Positions 1 to 10,849 of a stretch of 55,887 nt of DNA are shown piece by piece; the first letter of the stretch is position 1, and each line of letters opens with the position of its first letter. The DNA comes from Terana coerulea (lineage: Eukaryota > Basidiomycota > Agaricomycetes > Polyporales > Phanerochaetaceae). Where the stretch lies: positions 1 through 55,887 of the forward strand of contig JAKOGH010001199.1 in NCBI GenBank assembly GCA_024811115.1, given 5' to 3'. The notes beneath the pieces are model-generated. The model had not been told where the DNA came from and made no database searches. It saw only the letters and a list, made by a program, of their open reading frames with translations. The position numbers and the translations under genes are program-made.

Positions 1-410
1 CACTAATTCATTGCACATAAGCATCAAAGTAACACAACTAGATAAATAGATGCATTAGGCCAATAAGGCAGTTTAGTGAGGTTCTTTGCTAATTGTCTTA
101 ATTATTCTATATATTAGGGCAATTAGTCCTATTTCTCAGCTATTTGTTTCCTTACTGTCCTATTTTGTTCCTTACATGCAGCTATAATACCACTACTGCT
201 TGACTAGTCATCTGAGAAATCCCCCTTCTTAATTTAACCTGATGCTCTGTATTGCATATTTAGTTATCTACATACAAGACTAAGCTACCTAACACAACAA
301 ACTACTTGTACTGTGCAGGTAAGCCCATGCACCATGCACCATACTCACCTGCACTGCGCCATGCCCACCTGTGTGTTGTATCTGTCAGTAACATACTTAC
401 GTACACCACT
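1..410. other. AT-rich non-coding DNA
   Basis: AT-rich sequence with no credible coding frame. Its composition contrasts sharply with the GC-rich tandem repeat that follows. No promoter or RNA signal is recognised. Confidence 0.5.
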
Positions 411-414
411 ACCC

Positions 415-1262
415 TGGCCCTCGTGTCGTGCACCAGCCCCTTCTGACAGGGGCGCACTTGTCAGCGTCGGTCTGCACGCGTCGTGCTTCGCCACGTCCTG
501 CGCGGTGCGCGTGCTGCGCTCGTTGGCGTCGTGCTGGGGTAGCTTGCTACCCTGGTCCCTCACGTCGTGCATCGGCCCTTTGTAACGGCGGCACGCTCGC
601 CTGCGTCGGCCTGCGCGCGTGGTGCTTTGCCACGTCCTGCGCGCCGGCGTTGGCGTGGTGCGCGTCCGTCGGCACCGTACGTGCGTGCGCCGTTGTCCCG
701 CCCTGCGTATCTTGCGCGTCGTGCTGTACACGCCGGTTTCTTGTGCGTCGGCGTCGCGCTCGCCTGCGTCGGTCTGCGCGCGTCGTGCTTCGCCACGTCC
801 CGCGCGCCGGTGTTGGTGTTATGCGCGTGCTGCGTTCTCGGCGTCGCGCCTGTGTAGCTTGTTGCGCTGGTCCCTCGCGTCGTACGTCGGCCCTTTGTAA
901 CAGCGGCGCGCTCGCCTACGTCGGCCTGCGTGTGCTGTGCTTCACCACGTCCCGCGCGCCGGCGTTGGCGTTGTGCGCGGGCTGCATTGGTCGGCGTCGT
1001 GCTTGTATGTCGCTGCCTGGCCCTTCCTGTTGTGCACCGGTCCCTTACGTCGGCGGCGCGTTCGCCTGCGTCGGTTTGCGCGCGCCGTGCTTCGCCACTT
1101 CTCGCGCGCCGCCGTCGGCGTGTTGTGTGTGCGTCAGTACCGTGGGTGCTGAGGTCGCTGTCCCGACCCTTGGCATGGTGCGTAGCAGCCTCTTGCGTCG
1201 GCGGCACGCTCCCCCGCGTCGCCCTGCGCGCGTCGGCCAGTCTTGGGCCTGCTGCGTTATGC
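415..1262. repeat. GC-rich tandem repeat, about 150 bp units
   Basis: The same motif string recurs: a CGTCGG.CTGCGCGCG core, then GTGCTTCGCCACGTCC, then GCGCGCCGGCG. Cores lie near 461, 599, 761, 914, 1062 and 1215, so spacing is about 138-162 bp and there are five to six degenerate units. Long frames run through it on both strands, but all frames give the same Cys/Ala/Arg-rich low-complexity text, as expected when stop codons are rare in GC-rich repeats. It is therefore called a satellite-like repeat and not a gene. Confidence 0.75.
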
Positions 1263-1310
1263 TTGCCTACGCGGGCGTTCGCGCGCGGTGTCCATGGGTG
1301 AGACCTAGTC

Positions 1311-1358
1311 AATACCATCCACAGGCCGTGCAAGCACGGCTGTGGATGGTGCAGTATT
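1311..1358. repeat. Inverted repeat / hairpin
   Basis: CCATCCACAGGCCGTGC and GCACGGCTGTGGATGG form two nearly perfect complementary arms separated by two bases, with one bulged base. The outer bases AATA and TATT extend the pairing. It lies at the end of the tandem repeat and may be the terminus of that repeat or of a decayed element. Confidence 0.6.
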
Positions 1359-1607
1359 AGTGGTGGACGCGACGAGTGGGGCACATACCTGGTCTCCAGG
1401 CGAGCCCCCTTCAGGCTTTCCTTCATTTCCTCCGGTCTCGCGTGGCGCTTTTGGGATCCTAGAGTCGCGGTAGGGGTCGCGACGCTGGCGACGCGTCGGT
1501 TAGTGATAGGGGACGAAGGGAGATGAACGACTCGGACAACGCTAGGGCGTGAAGGCGCTTCAAAGTGCTGACCACTATGAATACTTGTCCAATACGCTTA
1601 TGCCTAA

Positions 1608-1682
1608 GCCGCTATGGCGCAGCTGTTAACTCTGCACAAGATTATAACCAGGCGACTCTGAGTTCGAGTCCCCGCATGGGCA
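1608..1682 (+). pseudogene. tRNA-like remnant
   Basis: A tRNA-style A box begins at 1615 (TGGCGCAGCTGTTAA) and a B box (AGTTCGAGTCC) sits near 1661-1671. A T-run follows at about 1685. The acceptor stem pairs poorly (GCCGCTA against CATGGGC) and the T stem has two mismatches, so this is not a functional tRNA. It could be a decayed tRNA gene or the head of a tRNA-derived SINE. Confidence 0.4.
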
Positions 1683-2625
1683 TACTTTTATTGGCCACAA
1701 ATCCATACCAAGCCTCGACCTGTGTTCAAAAACACACTTAGTATGCTGTTTTGCTCTTTTTCAAAGCCGTCACTCTTTAAAATTAGTGCTTTTGAGAACA
1801 TTCTGAAAGCTTTGTATATTTCCAGAAATAAGCTAATAAGGAGTCCATTATGCATTTATATGCTAACTGGGTTAGAATATAGGGTAATGGCTGCATTAAC
1901 TCTAAAACTATAATAGTGTAAATGTAGCCCTGGTGCAGGGTTACAAGTGCCCTTTCCTTTTTGGGATTCTGTCTTGAAAGACAGTCTCCCTTTGTTGTGG
2001 TCCTCAGACTTACACCACTATGACGAAGGTACGTTATTATTCTACAGTGCTTATATGTATCATTAGACTTACACTACTATAACAAAGAACATAGTTCATT
2101 CCTGTTCTCTTATCGCATGCCTGAGTATTATTAACCTGCGGTTGGCTTTCAATAAGTATGCAAGTTTGCTAATTAGCTCAAAAAGTACAAAATAGAACCA
2201 AATTAGCTCTAAGTAATATGATAATAAGGATCTAAGTAATAAATAAGAGCAATAGCAAGATATGTTGGATAAGCTCTAAATAATGTAATAAATGAGGCAC
2301 AAATAACATCCAAGTAGGTAAGAATATAATCATAAGCTATTGATAAAATATAGAATAGTGACAAATTAGGTAAAAAGAAGCTTAGTTGATAAGCTAATAA
2401 AAGTATGCACTAAGGCATTAGTAAGTGATAAAAAGTGAATTAGTTGATAAAAAGCTGTGAGTAAATAGCAGATTAGAATGTTGAAAGGCAAAAACTGGTT
2501 AGCCAACTAATAGGGGTAGATTAGCTAAATGATCTATATTTTAGTGAAGCATTTGGGCAAAGTGTGAAAAAGGGCACTATAAGTGACTTAGCACTGGAAA
2601 AGAAGCATAAGGTATGAATTAGAAG
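1683..2625. other. AT-rich gap without genes
   Basis: AT-rich DNA with many short A/T-rich words and stops in all frames. It ends where homology to the 7TM gene family begins, so it lies where exons 1 and 2 of copy A should be. It may be an insertion or a deletion junction. Confidence 0.5.
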
Positions 2626-2683
2626 AGGGGGTTTTTCCAGATGCACGCTTTTCTAGGTGTGTGATGTTATGTATCAATTACAG

Positions 2684-3880
2684 CATGGTCCTAGGGCAAT
2701 TTGTGCTAATTCGTCAATATGTTTCCAATGACTCGGTACCTCCGAGACTTGCATATCTCACTGAAGGCGTCATCTCGTTCGTGTTTGAGTGAGTGAGATA
2801 CAGCTCATATCCTCATAGTATTTGAGTGCCAACTACTCTCATTTGCAGATCCTCGAGAGCGATCATAGTAAGTCTCATCTTCAATGACAAACCCTAGGCT
2901 AAATATACTCTGACATGCTGTAGTGTGTCTTGTCAGATAGCCTACTCGCTTGGAGATTCTGCGTGCTGTATGGCCAGGCACGATGGACGAGGATAGTTTC
3001 TTCTGTGACCATGATACTAATAACCCGTAAGTAACCCTCATGTTGTCATGCAGTGGATACAGCTGACAGCTCTTAGTCCTTGGGCTTACTGCACCTATAA
3101 TCCCAATAGTACTCGCATTCAATGTTCCAACCATGTCAACCCTTTACAATAAACTTCTTGACGGCGTGTACCCAGGTCTTCAGGGTGCGTGGTTATGGAT
3201 GATGTTCGCCAATAACACCGCGCTTACTTTGGCCATCATGGGCAAGATACTGTGCGTGACCCTAGTTGTGCAACTGAGCGAGCGTGTGGCTTACTACATT
3301 TAACATCGGCAGCTATACAAGCCATCAAACTAAGAAGAGCTCTGCTTTGCCCCTCACGGGCTCGCAATGTGCCATGCTTTTGGAAGCCATTATCGAGTCA
3401 TCCTTCGTCGCATGGGTAGGAATCATCCTCTTTGGTGCCTCTAACGCAGCTCCCCTCATGTGCGCTTGTGTATTTATTTATGCAGTGCTGCCCGGGCTCA
3501 GACAATCATTACAGCGAAGCACAGGCTATAGGTCAACCACAACGCTAGGCGTCGACACAGCGATGTACTACCTCCTCCCCAGCTTCTTTGTGCGTATACA
3601 ACTGTTCTCAACTTACTCGGCCATCACTTGCTCATGCAGAGTTCTCTCGTGGGGAATCTCACAGTGTCTTCTCACCGTCCGTGTGAGCCTTGTACGGCAA
3701 TCGCTTGTTTCTGGCGCGTCTCGCGCCATCCGTACCGCGGACGTAGCGTCCAGGATACGAACGATGCTAGGTGCCCCTGATACACATGAGGATACCAGAG
3801 TCAATGGGATGCAGACCGGCCATGATGATGCTGATAGCGCGTTGCACTTCAAGCAAGATGAAACATCGGCCTGTGTATAG
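2684..3880 (+). pseudogene. 7TM membrane protein, copy A (5'-truncated)
   Basis: The first member of a five-copy family of seven-helix proteins. Exons 3-9 of the intact copy D have counterparts here: the second helix (QFVLIRQYV), the helix-3 block CVLSDSLLAWRFCVLYG, the WLWMMFANNTALTLAIMGKIL block, the LLEAIIESSFVAWVGIILFG helix and the terminal GISQCLLTVRVSL block. The tail is hydrophilic and ends with TAG at 3880. Exons 1 and 2 are missing: homology starts at about 2630, after AT-rich DNA. The acceptor before the last exon has lost its AG (TCTCGTGG precedes GGAATCTC), but the intron is a multiple of three without stops, so the frame stays open through it. No known domain name is claimed; a receptor- or transporter-like role is inferred only from topology. 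Confidence 0.7.
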
Positions 3881-4059
3881 TTTCATTGAAAATGATACCC
3901 CGCTAGTCAGCATATTGTATGGATTTGAACACATTGCTTCTTGTTACATGGCGTCTGTAAAGCGAGTAATTGCGCATTCCATGCCTCCACCGCGCATATC
4001 CCTCGCTTTCGAGCTGCTGCGGTTAGTATTGTATTTAACGCCTTTATTCCTATCTCACG

Positions 4060-4690
4060 TCTCGAACCGTCGTTGTTACAGAGCGACACGTTTAAGGCAG
4101 AGAGGCCGATGGCGCCGGCGATGACACTGCATGGTAGTCTGGATGATCTTGAGATGCGTAAGGTGCCGCTGGAATGACAAACATAAGCGACGAAGCTATG
4201 AGGGGGCAAAACGAGCACTTACTTCAAGCATCCTGAACAAGCCATCCTCGTGAATGGCTCGGGAAAAACAACGTTGATGCCTGACAAACAGGATTTCGTG
4301 ACGTCGTCCAGCTTCGCGCTACTCGCCATCGAGATGATTGGCATCGTGCGGTTGGACTATCGGATCGGCGCCGTCGGCGAGATACCATCCAGTCGCGGTA
4401 TGACAATGTCCTAGCGGATGCATCATGTGTCCGTCAGATCCCCACATCCAAAAAGTGTTGACTGAAGATGCTTACCATCAGCACCAAGTCATTGTTCTCA
4501 AGATTCGTTTTGCTGACCGCGACGGCACTGCCGTCTGGCACAACATCGATCTTGCACCCGAACACTGGCAAGAATTTCGAACCAAGTTTGTGGTTAATCG
4601 CGTCGGCGTCGTGCGCGAGCAACATACGCGGCGGGGCCCCGGGCCACCCATGGAAAACATAACAGAGCGAGGGAAAGCGCATCCCTCTCC
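4060..4690 (-). pseudogene. SKN7-like receiver domain, degenerate copy S1
   Basis: Read on the minus strand, this resembles the receiver domain of fungal SKN7-type response regulators. RMLLAHDAD is followed by KFLPVFGCKIDVVPDG and NLENNDLVLM, an intron, then DIVIPRLDGIS with the phosphoacceptor Asp kept, an in-frame TAG, PIISMASS, and a drifted FPEPF where LPKPF is expected. A second intron precedes HLTHLKIIQT, the usual post-receiver helix. The acidic pocket EDD/DDD has become AHDAD. A stop and at least one frame change make a functional product unlikely. It lies convergent to 7TM copy A. No HSF domain is visible for this copy. Confidence 0.65.
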
Positions 4691-4864
4691 GCATGATTTC
4701 TGTTTATGTGAATGTGAAAACCATCCGCACATTTTCCTCATACAACGCTTGCTATAGATATGCATTGGTATTGCCTAAAAGGGGTCCTAGGTATAAGCAA
4801 AACGCTTTCCCGTGCGTATCGGAGGTAGGCTGCTCCCATAGAGGAAGTTGGTAAGTATCGTAAG

Positions 4865-5400
4865 CTTATGAGCTGGATGAGAGCAGCGGGATGTCGCTGA
4901 GACGCGGGACTTTCCGCATGGTCCGGGTAACGTTGGGGTGCATGAAGTGACGCTGGAGTGTCATCCATGAGCGACGAGCATATGAAGAAGCAGGGTAAGC
5001 ACTCACTTTGAGGTTCTCGACCAAGCCATCCTCTGTGAACAGCTTGGACGGAACGTTCAAGTCCGTACTCCCGATAGACGGTGACGCGCTCGATCGTCCG
5101 GCGTCGCGTTGCTCGCCATCGTTGTAACCGGTGAATCAGCCACGTCGACGCGACATTGTCCAACCGCGCCATGACAATGCCTTGCCGACTGCACCGTCAG
5201 CCCACTCGTATACCAAGTGCAGAGCGGAACGCTTACCATGCACATCCTGTTACTTCCCTCCAGGTTTGTCTTGTTCGCCGCGACGTTGCCGTCCATCGCA
5301 ACATCGATCGGGCACCCGAGAACTTGGAAGAATGTCGAGCTGAGCTTCCGGCTGACCGCGTGTCGTCCACAAGCAACGCGCGAGATGGAACCACTCGCCC
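4865..5400 (-). pseudogene. SKN7-like receiver domain, degenerate copy S2
   Basis: A second minus-strand receiver copy directly upstream (in its own direction) of S1. Visible blocks are FFQVLGCPIDVAMDGNVA, NKTNLEG, an intron at the same place as in S1 and S4, then IVMARLDNVAST, PSKLFTEDGLVENLK, another intron and RHFMHPNVTRTMRKVPRL. The first codon after the intron, which should encode the phosphoacceptor Asp, has lost a base (GAC to GC), so the phosphorylation site is destroyed. The frame changes between the two halves. The shared intron positions show that the copies arose by DNA duplication and not through an RNA intermediate. Confidence 0.6.
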
Positions 5401-5559
5401 GGGGCCGTGCTTGCGCTATCACAGGCGCAGCTCCTGGGGGCTCGCGTCCGCGCTCAGGCCATGCTCCAGCCCCACTACGGCAACGACAGGTAGCTGCTGC
5501 CCATGCATGCGTGTACGGGGTCGCCGCCCACACCGCGACTTCGACAGCGACTGCCAGCA

Positions 5560-5730
5560 TGGCGACGGCTCCCGTAAGTCATTGCAGGTTGTATGGACGC
5601 CCGGAGCGTGACAGTGAAGGAGGGATTAGACTTGGGAAGCATGGTCGGGATATTTGAGCAAAGCGAGTGGTGGCGGCGGCTGCGACGAGGTAACTTCGAA
5701 CCAATGACCACAGGTCCCTCATTGTGCAAA
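5560..5730 (-). repeat. Duplicated block, copy 1 (inverted)
   Basis: Reverse complement of this stretch matches 7775-7960 and 13150-13330. Shared landmarks are TCGTCGCAGCCGCCGCC, a TTGCTCAAAT(A)TCCCG-like middle and CAACCTGCAATGACTTAC at the end. The last part looks like an exon-intron border, so the block may descend from a coding exon. No protein family is recognised. Confidence 0.6.
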
Positions 5731-5949
5731 TCCACGTTGGCGACGATGGCCTCCCGTGCACAGAGGGTGTTGCTTAGCCGTGATCTGCAGCTTTCTTCGG
5801 AGGGAGCATTAGAATGTGTGCTAGCCGAGAGGACGGTGAGGCTCACCAAAAAGGACAGGTAAATGTGCGGGCATTACCCCCGCGAACTGCTCTTAATAGC
5901 GCTTGCGGCACACCTTCTAGCAACATCCGCTCGTATTTGCATTGATACG

Positions 5950-6200
5950 TACTCTAGCCCCCTCGACGTCGCCGAGACGCCGCTGAACTGAGGCATACCA
6001 ATGTCCTGATCAACGCAGCCGTCAGCTCACTCACGTTCCAAAGGTCGACTGAAGGGCTTACTAGAGGCACCAAGTCATATCTCTCCGGAATCCACAGCGA
6101 CATCGATCGCGCGCCCCAAAACCAGCAGGAGCTCAAACAGAGTTCACGATTGATCGCCCCGTCGCTCCACGGCGGGACCGCCCAGCTGAGTACTCGTCCT
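5950..6200 (-). pseudogene. SKN7-like receiver fragment S3
   Basis: A short minus-strand fragment. In different frames it matches the middle of the receiver (LVLGRAIDVAVDS, ending near the conserved intron) and part of the block after it. It contains stops and frame changes and holds no complete domain. It is recognised mainly by nucleotide similarity to 4540-4570, 5290-5330 and 11450-11490, where the stretch resembling GCAACATCGATCG..CACC recurs. Confidence 0.45.
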
Positions 6201-6439
6201 CCGGTGTATGCGTAGCTTCTGTGGGTTATATCCGCGCTCCGGTTCCGGCACCAATGGACTGCTTTCGCCCGTGCTCGCCCTTCTCTTCATGGTCGCCACC
6301 CACACCCTGCAACCTCTGGAGCACGACGATAATTTCCGTGTGGCGACTGCTAGTCCATTCTTTCTCGCCGGAGTTGTGGTGTGCGGGCTGTGGCTGGAGA
6401 CGCGTCAGCTCCCTCGCGATGTGGTACGGATAGAAACGC

Positions 6440-6800
6440 GTGCACGCACTCGAGCCCGGCAGCGTCACGCCGCTTCATATCGGCTCGATAACAAAGCGAC
6501 AGCGACGCCGGCGCGGACCGCGCGGAAGGCTTCTCGAGCATTGGTGCTACCGGCAGCTGGCGCATGCACCCGGGACGACGGATGTTGCTTGGCGTTCCTG
6601 TAGCCGCGCCGAACGCACGCTGCGAAGCGGCCGACGGAGGCTGTTCGGTCATATACTGCGTGTGCAAACCGGGGCTTTGGTCTTGCTCGTGCGTCTACGC
6701 CCACGCAACGCGGGAAAGAGCGCGCTGAACGGAGCGAGGCTGGGTGGAAAGAAGATGAAGATGAGGAGTGTACCACGGGGTGTATGGCGCAAGCGACATA
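6440..6800 (+). repeat. Long inverted duplication, left arm
   Basis: This stretch matches the reverse complement of 13440-13830 over about 350 bp. Shared stretches include the CGAGCCCGGCAGC.. start, the GGGGCTTTGGTCTTGCTCGTGC centre and GTGTACCACGGGGTGTATGGC.. end. Both arms have a long open frame but neither reads like a known protein. Confidence 0.6.
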
Positions 6801-7049
6801 CCTAGGCCTGAGATCCGCACCGTGTGCATCCAGATTGCGCAAACGCCAAGCTTCGCTTTTGTACCCACCATACGGGTACACGTCGTCGAAAGGGCAGCGG
6901 GCTCAAGGAGGCGAGACGAGGTGCGAGGCATCATGCATGCAGCAGGCGACCGCAGGTAGCGGTGAGATTAGGCGGGTTTTCTGTAACGAAAGGTGCGGTG
7001 AATGGCATTGGAATGGACATAGCAGTAGTCTATGAAGCTTGAAAACCAG

Positions 7050-8340
7050 TGTGGAGGATGTGCATTGGCGGCGTGGTAGAGGAGACGAAAAGGATCAAGA
7101 TGGTGGTGGTGGTCGGAGGCAGAGACGCGTTCTGCCCTAGGCGCTTGTGCGCAATCCTAGCTTGGCTCTCGACCACGATATCGATGCGTCGGGTCAGACT
7201 GCACACGAAGGCGAGCATGTCAGCATCTGAATACTCTGAGGCTGTTTTGAGTAACGGAGCACCCGGCTGAGTGCGTCATACGCGCAAGTCACCTCACCTC
7301 CTTCCAAGTCAGTGCGGGATTGACTCATGCGCGCCCTCGATATAGGAAACGCCGGCACCGCAGCCTCAAAACTTCCTTCACGATTACTAGTTGGGAGTCT
7401 TGGCCGGCCTCTATAGCTCTCCGTGTCATGCACAGCATGCATTTGGCCTTCGTGGCGCTGCTCAAGCGCTCAAGCGTTTCACTGTGCGATGCCAACTCAG
7501 GCTTGGAATTCGCACCTCCCTCACGGACCGTTCTCGTCCCACTGGGCGTTGGCAGACTACACGTCCGCACGCTTGCAAACTACACTCAATCACTGACTAT
7601 CACAACGGCGGGAGCAATGCCGGTATGTCTGCCCTCCTCGGTAAAGCCTAACTGTGCCCTTAACCGACACGCATTCTGACGCTCCCTACTCGCAATGCTC
7701 CAGATTATGGCTTCAGAGTACCCCCCGTGGATTGAAGGCCATCACCACCGACGTAGGTCCGCGCACTGAAGGACCTGCGGTCACTGATTCAAAACTACAT
7801 CGCCGCAGCCGCCGCCGCCGCCACCGCCACCGCCACTGCCTTGCTGGAATATCCCGCCCACTCTGTTCAAATCCAATGCTCCCTATGATGGAACGCTTTG
7901 TACAACCACATAACCTGCAATGACTTACTGAAGCGCCGATCATGCAGCTTCGAGCGGGCATTTCGCAATGTCGCAGCCGGCTCCGACCACGCCGATGGTG
8001 CGCATTTCGGTAGTTCTTAGACATCCGCAGTGCTGAGCTTATGAAAGCCGACGACATCTCGAATGAAAAAGACACCATGCCGACCAACGTGTTCGTCTCG
8101 GACGCCGGATTTTAGAATCGTCTTCGGCGAAGCCAGTGCCCAGCCGTCAGTGGACGTAATCCGACAGCCGTCGTTGGAAGCTGTCTCTAGCGCTACACGC
8201 CACGCATACCAGTACGCTTACCTTACTGGTAGTCGCTCATAGATGATAGATCTGATGGTCTTCGCTGGACAGGTTCTTCCGGTGCCTTACCTAAGATGCA
8301 CGCTCCGGAAAGCTAATCATACGCTGCGCTGCTGAGAATT
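7050..8340 (+). repeat. Diverged segmental duplication, copy 1
   Basis: This segment is collinear, with gaps, with 12775-14150. Shared landmarks are GGTGGTCGG..GCAGAGACGCG followed by a CTTGGCTCTCGACCACGAT block, a GAATG(A/G)AAA(G)ACAC(C/T)AT block, and the 125 bp stretch GGACGTAATCCGACAGCCGTCG (8151-8275 against 13945-14068). A third short echo of the first landmark is at about 20461-20560. No convincing gene is seen in any copy. Confidence 0.55.
7775..7960 (+). repeat. Duplicated block, copy 2
   Basis: Direct-orientation copy of the block at 5560-5730 (inverted) and 13150-13330. It contains a CCG/CCA trinucleotide run at about 7801-7841 and the shared ending AACCTGCAATGACTTAC. No intact frame is seen. 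Confidence 0.6.
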
Positions 8341-8543
8341 TCGGCCTGGATGAGGAACGGGAACACTCGACGCGCCTCAAGGACGCAAAGTCCCGGATGA
8401 TCCCAGCTGCAATGCGGTGAACAGCCTATGACTCCTGGACGGGCGACCCCACGCCGGATCACATCTCCACGTATATCAGTACGAATGGCTGTCGACTCGG
8501 GAGGTACGTCGTGCAACCTACCGTCGTCCACACTTACATTACC

Positions 8544-10101
8544 ATGGCTGACTCAAATTGTAGTGCAAACTCTACGTCTTGGCAGAATACCGATGGGGTT
8601 TCAACTGCGTATAGCAGCCGTGATACGATGGCCGTGGCGTCTATGGTCGTGTTAGCATTGTTCGGTGAGAGCCTTTCCGTGGTGCGTGGCATTAGAGCTG
8701 ATCGGCGAATAGGGGCCTACTCCATCTTGTTTCTTCTGGCCATCTGGTCTACGTATGGGTGCCCGGGGAAAGCCTATACTCTACTAAGAGTGATCACCGT
8801 CGTTATGTATGTCCAGCTCGCTATTTTCCGGTCGCCGCTTTGCCAGAACTCACACGTCTTTTAGATGTGTACTAGTTTGCATTAGCTCCAGCATGGTTCC
8901 AGTCATCTACGCACACACCCCGCAAAATCCCGAGGCAGCTGATCAAGGCTGGATCTCGGGGATCTTCGATGCCGTACAAAAGTGAGTGTTGTGCAAGTCA
9001 CATCCTATACGTTGAGTCTGAGCACTGCTCTTTAGTATAACCAGCACAATAGTGGTGAGTGCCACAACGAGGCATACGTCAAATACGGCCTAATGTCTCG
9101 CAGTGTCTTCTAGCCGATGGCCTCCTCGCTTGGAGGTTCTGTGTGCTATACGGCCGGCCACGGTGGGCTGCGATATCGTCGTCTCTGGTCATGGTGACAT
9201 TAACCCGTAAGCAGCCTCAATTTTCACCAGAATAGTAGCTTTAACTGATTGTTTGTAGTCAGTGGGCTCTTCGTCGCCATAACGGGCGCATACTTCGATC
9301 TATACCTTGCAACCCACGACGGCCAGCGGAAGTTCCCCGCACCACTAACCGTCGCGTGGTCGAAGCTGGGGGACGCGTGGCTGTGGATGATGTTTGCCAA
9401 CAACAGCGCGCTCACGGTAGCCATCATCGGAGGATACTGTTCGTGAAAGCTCGCTCTTGCCCAATTTCGCGAGCATGTCACTGACGCTGTTGCGGACAGA
9501 TACGTCAGGCGACAAGCCAGGAAATGCATAGCTCTGCCTACCACAGGCTCAAATTATGCGTTGCTTCTCGAGGCAATCGTTGAATCCTCGCTAATTTCAT
9601 GGGTGGGCACTTTATTATTCGGTGCCTACAACGAAAGCCCGCTTCCGGTACGGTAATGTTCGCGCTCGTCACGCGTCCCATCGTGTTAACGTCTGTTCTA
9701 CTACAGTACAAAGTGGTGCTGAAGATTGACGGAGGCAACGTGCAGAAGCTGGCTGACGAGGCAGGAGCAACGGGGTATGCTCTGCCTCTATTTTTGTACG
9801 TACCACTTGTTTCTCGTAACCCTCATGTCTTTCGCTCACGTTAGTCTTTTCGCCGTAGGGAATCTCGCAGTGCCTGCTCACCGTCCGTGTCAGCCTGCTA
9901 GCACAGCGGCGTGGCTCTGGCATGCCGCTGCGCGGAGACTATGCCATTGATACTGCGGATGTCGCGGCCAGGATACGGAAGATGTTGCCCACGTTTGAAG
10001 CGCACGAAAGCGGTGCTGGAAGCACTGGCACAGAGAGGAGCTCGGATGGTACTGATGTAATGTTGTCTGTCAAGCAGGACAGTGCGCCGCTTACTGTATA
10101 A
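8544..10101 (+). CDS. 7TM membrane protein, copy B
   Basis: A nine-exon gene of the local seven-helix family. Exon 1 (ATG at 8544) carries MADSNCSANS and the first helix. Exon 2 completes it (AYSILFLLAIWSTYG) and adds KAYTLLRVITVVM. Later exons give NITSTIV, CLLADGLLAWRFCVLYGRP, a loop, WLWMMFANNSALTVAIIGG, NYALLLEAIVESSLISWVGT, ALPLFLY and GISQCLLTVRVSL, then an acidic Ser/Thr-rich tail ending with TAA at 10101. Introns sit where they do in copy D. One base appears to be missing at the end of the WLWMMF exon (GGAGGATACT against GGCAAGATATT in the other copies), which breaks the frame there. It is either nearly intact or a young pseudogene. Function is unknown; a membrane sensor or transporter role is only inferred. 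Confidence 0.7.
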
Positions 10102-10225
10102 TCTGTATATATATATTCGGTCTACTTTTCAATCTTGGGTGCATAATACAATAACTACTGTGCCACGACTTTGCAACGAGGCGTGAGTAACTCGTTAAGC
10201 TATGATTGAGAACATACATAGAAGC

Positions 10226-10607
10226 TGTCAGGTGTTCAGTGAACGAGCCTATAGATAAATCAACTAAAGCAGCGCGCGAAGAGAAGCGAAATTCGGTACC
10301 AGTTGGTTTCGCTCCCGGGTCAGCCTCGAGACCCGGGAAATACTTATCCCGGGGGGTCACGAAGAGGCCAGCACCAGGACGGACGCCGGAGCGATGTCCG
10401 CCCTTCCTCGGGACGTACCTGTTGTTGAGCTCCTCTGCTCTATTGCACGTCCTCGTCCCTGGTCGGCCTCCTGCGGTCCTGGGTCCTGGTCGGGCCTCCC
10501 TCGGCTCCGGTCCCCGTTCTCGGCTCTGGCGGCGGTCCTCGTCCTGGGGCGTCCCCCATCGACGATCTTGCGACCCGCTCATCGGCTCAACGTCGGGACC
10601 TGTGACA
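10226..10607 (-). mobile_element. Possible solo LTR
   Basis: A 382 bp GC-rich stretch bounded by TGTCAGG on the left and TGTGACA on the right, so it begins with TG and ends with CA on either strand. On the minus strand it runs TGTCACAGG .. CCTGACA. It interrupts the spacer between 7TM copy B and the SKN7-like remnant. The flanking five bases differ (GAAGC and AGATA), so there is no target duplication to prove insertion. Confidence 0.4.
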
Positions 10608-10849
10608 AGATACTGTCCCTTACAGTCAGTCCCGACCACCTCTGCTGTTCGTCTCCCCCTCCAGCCCCGCTCGCCACATCGACGCCGCATACAAAAAGGA
10701 AGCGCAAGCCACAGTCACCTGTGCCCAAAGGCCCTGCGCCCTCGCCTCGCTTGTGAGGCCGAGCGAGCAGGGCCCACCCGGTGGGGGCTTTGCTGGAGGA
10801 CCGGATTGAGGAGATGAGGCCAGCAGAGGGCGAGCTGAGGAGGGCATTA

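Noticed and set aside
428..1426. Long overlapping open frames on both strands (up to about 310 codons)
   Set aside because: They run through a GC-rich tandem repeat; both strands and several frames are open at once and give low-complexity Cys/Arg/Ala text, so they are not genes.
10226..10607. Proven solo LTR
   Set aside because: TG..CA ends fit, but the flanking five bases differ, so it is listed only as a possible LTR.
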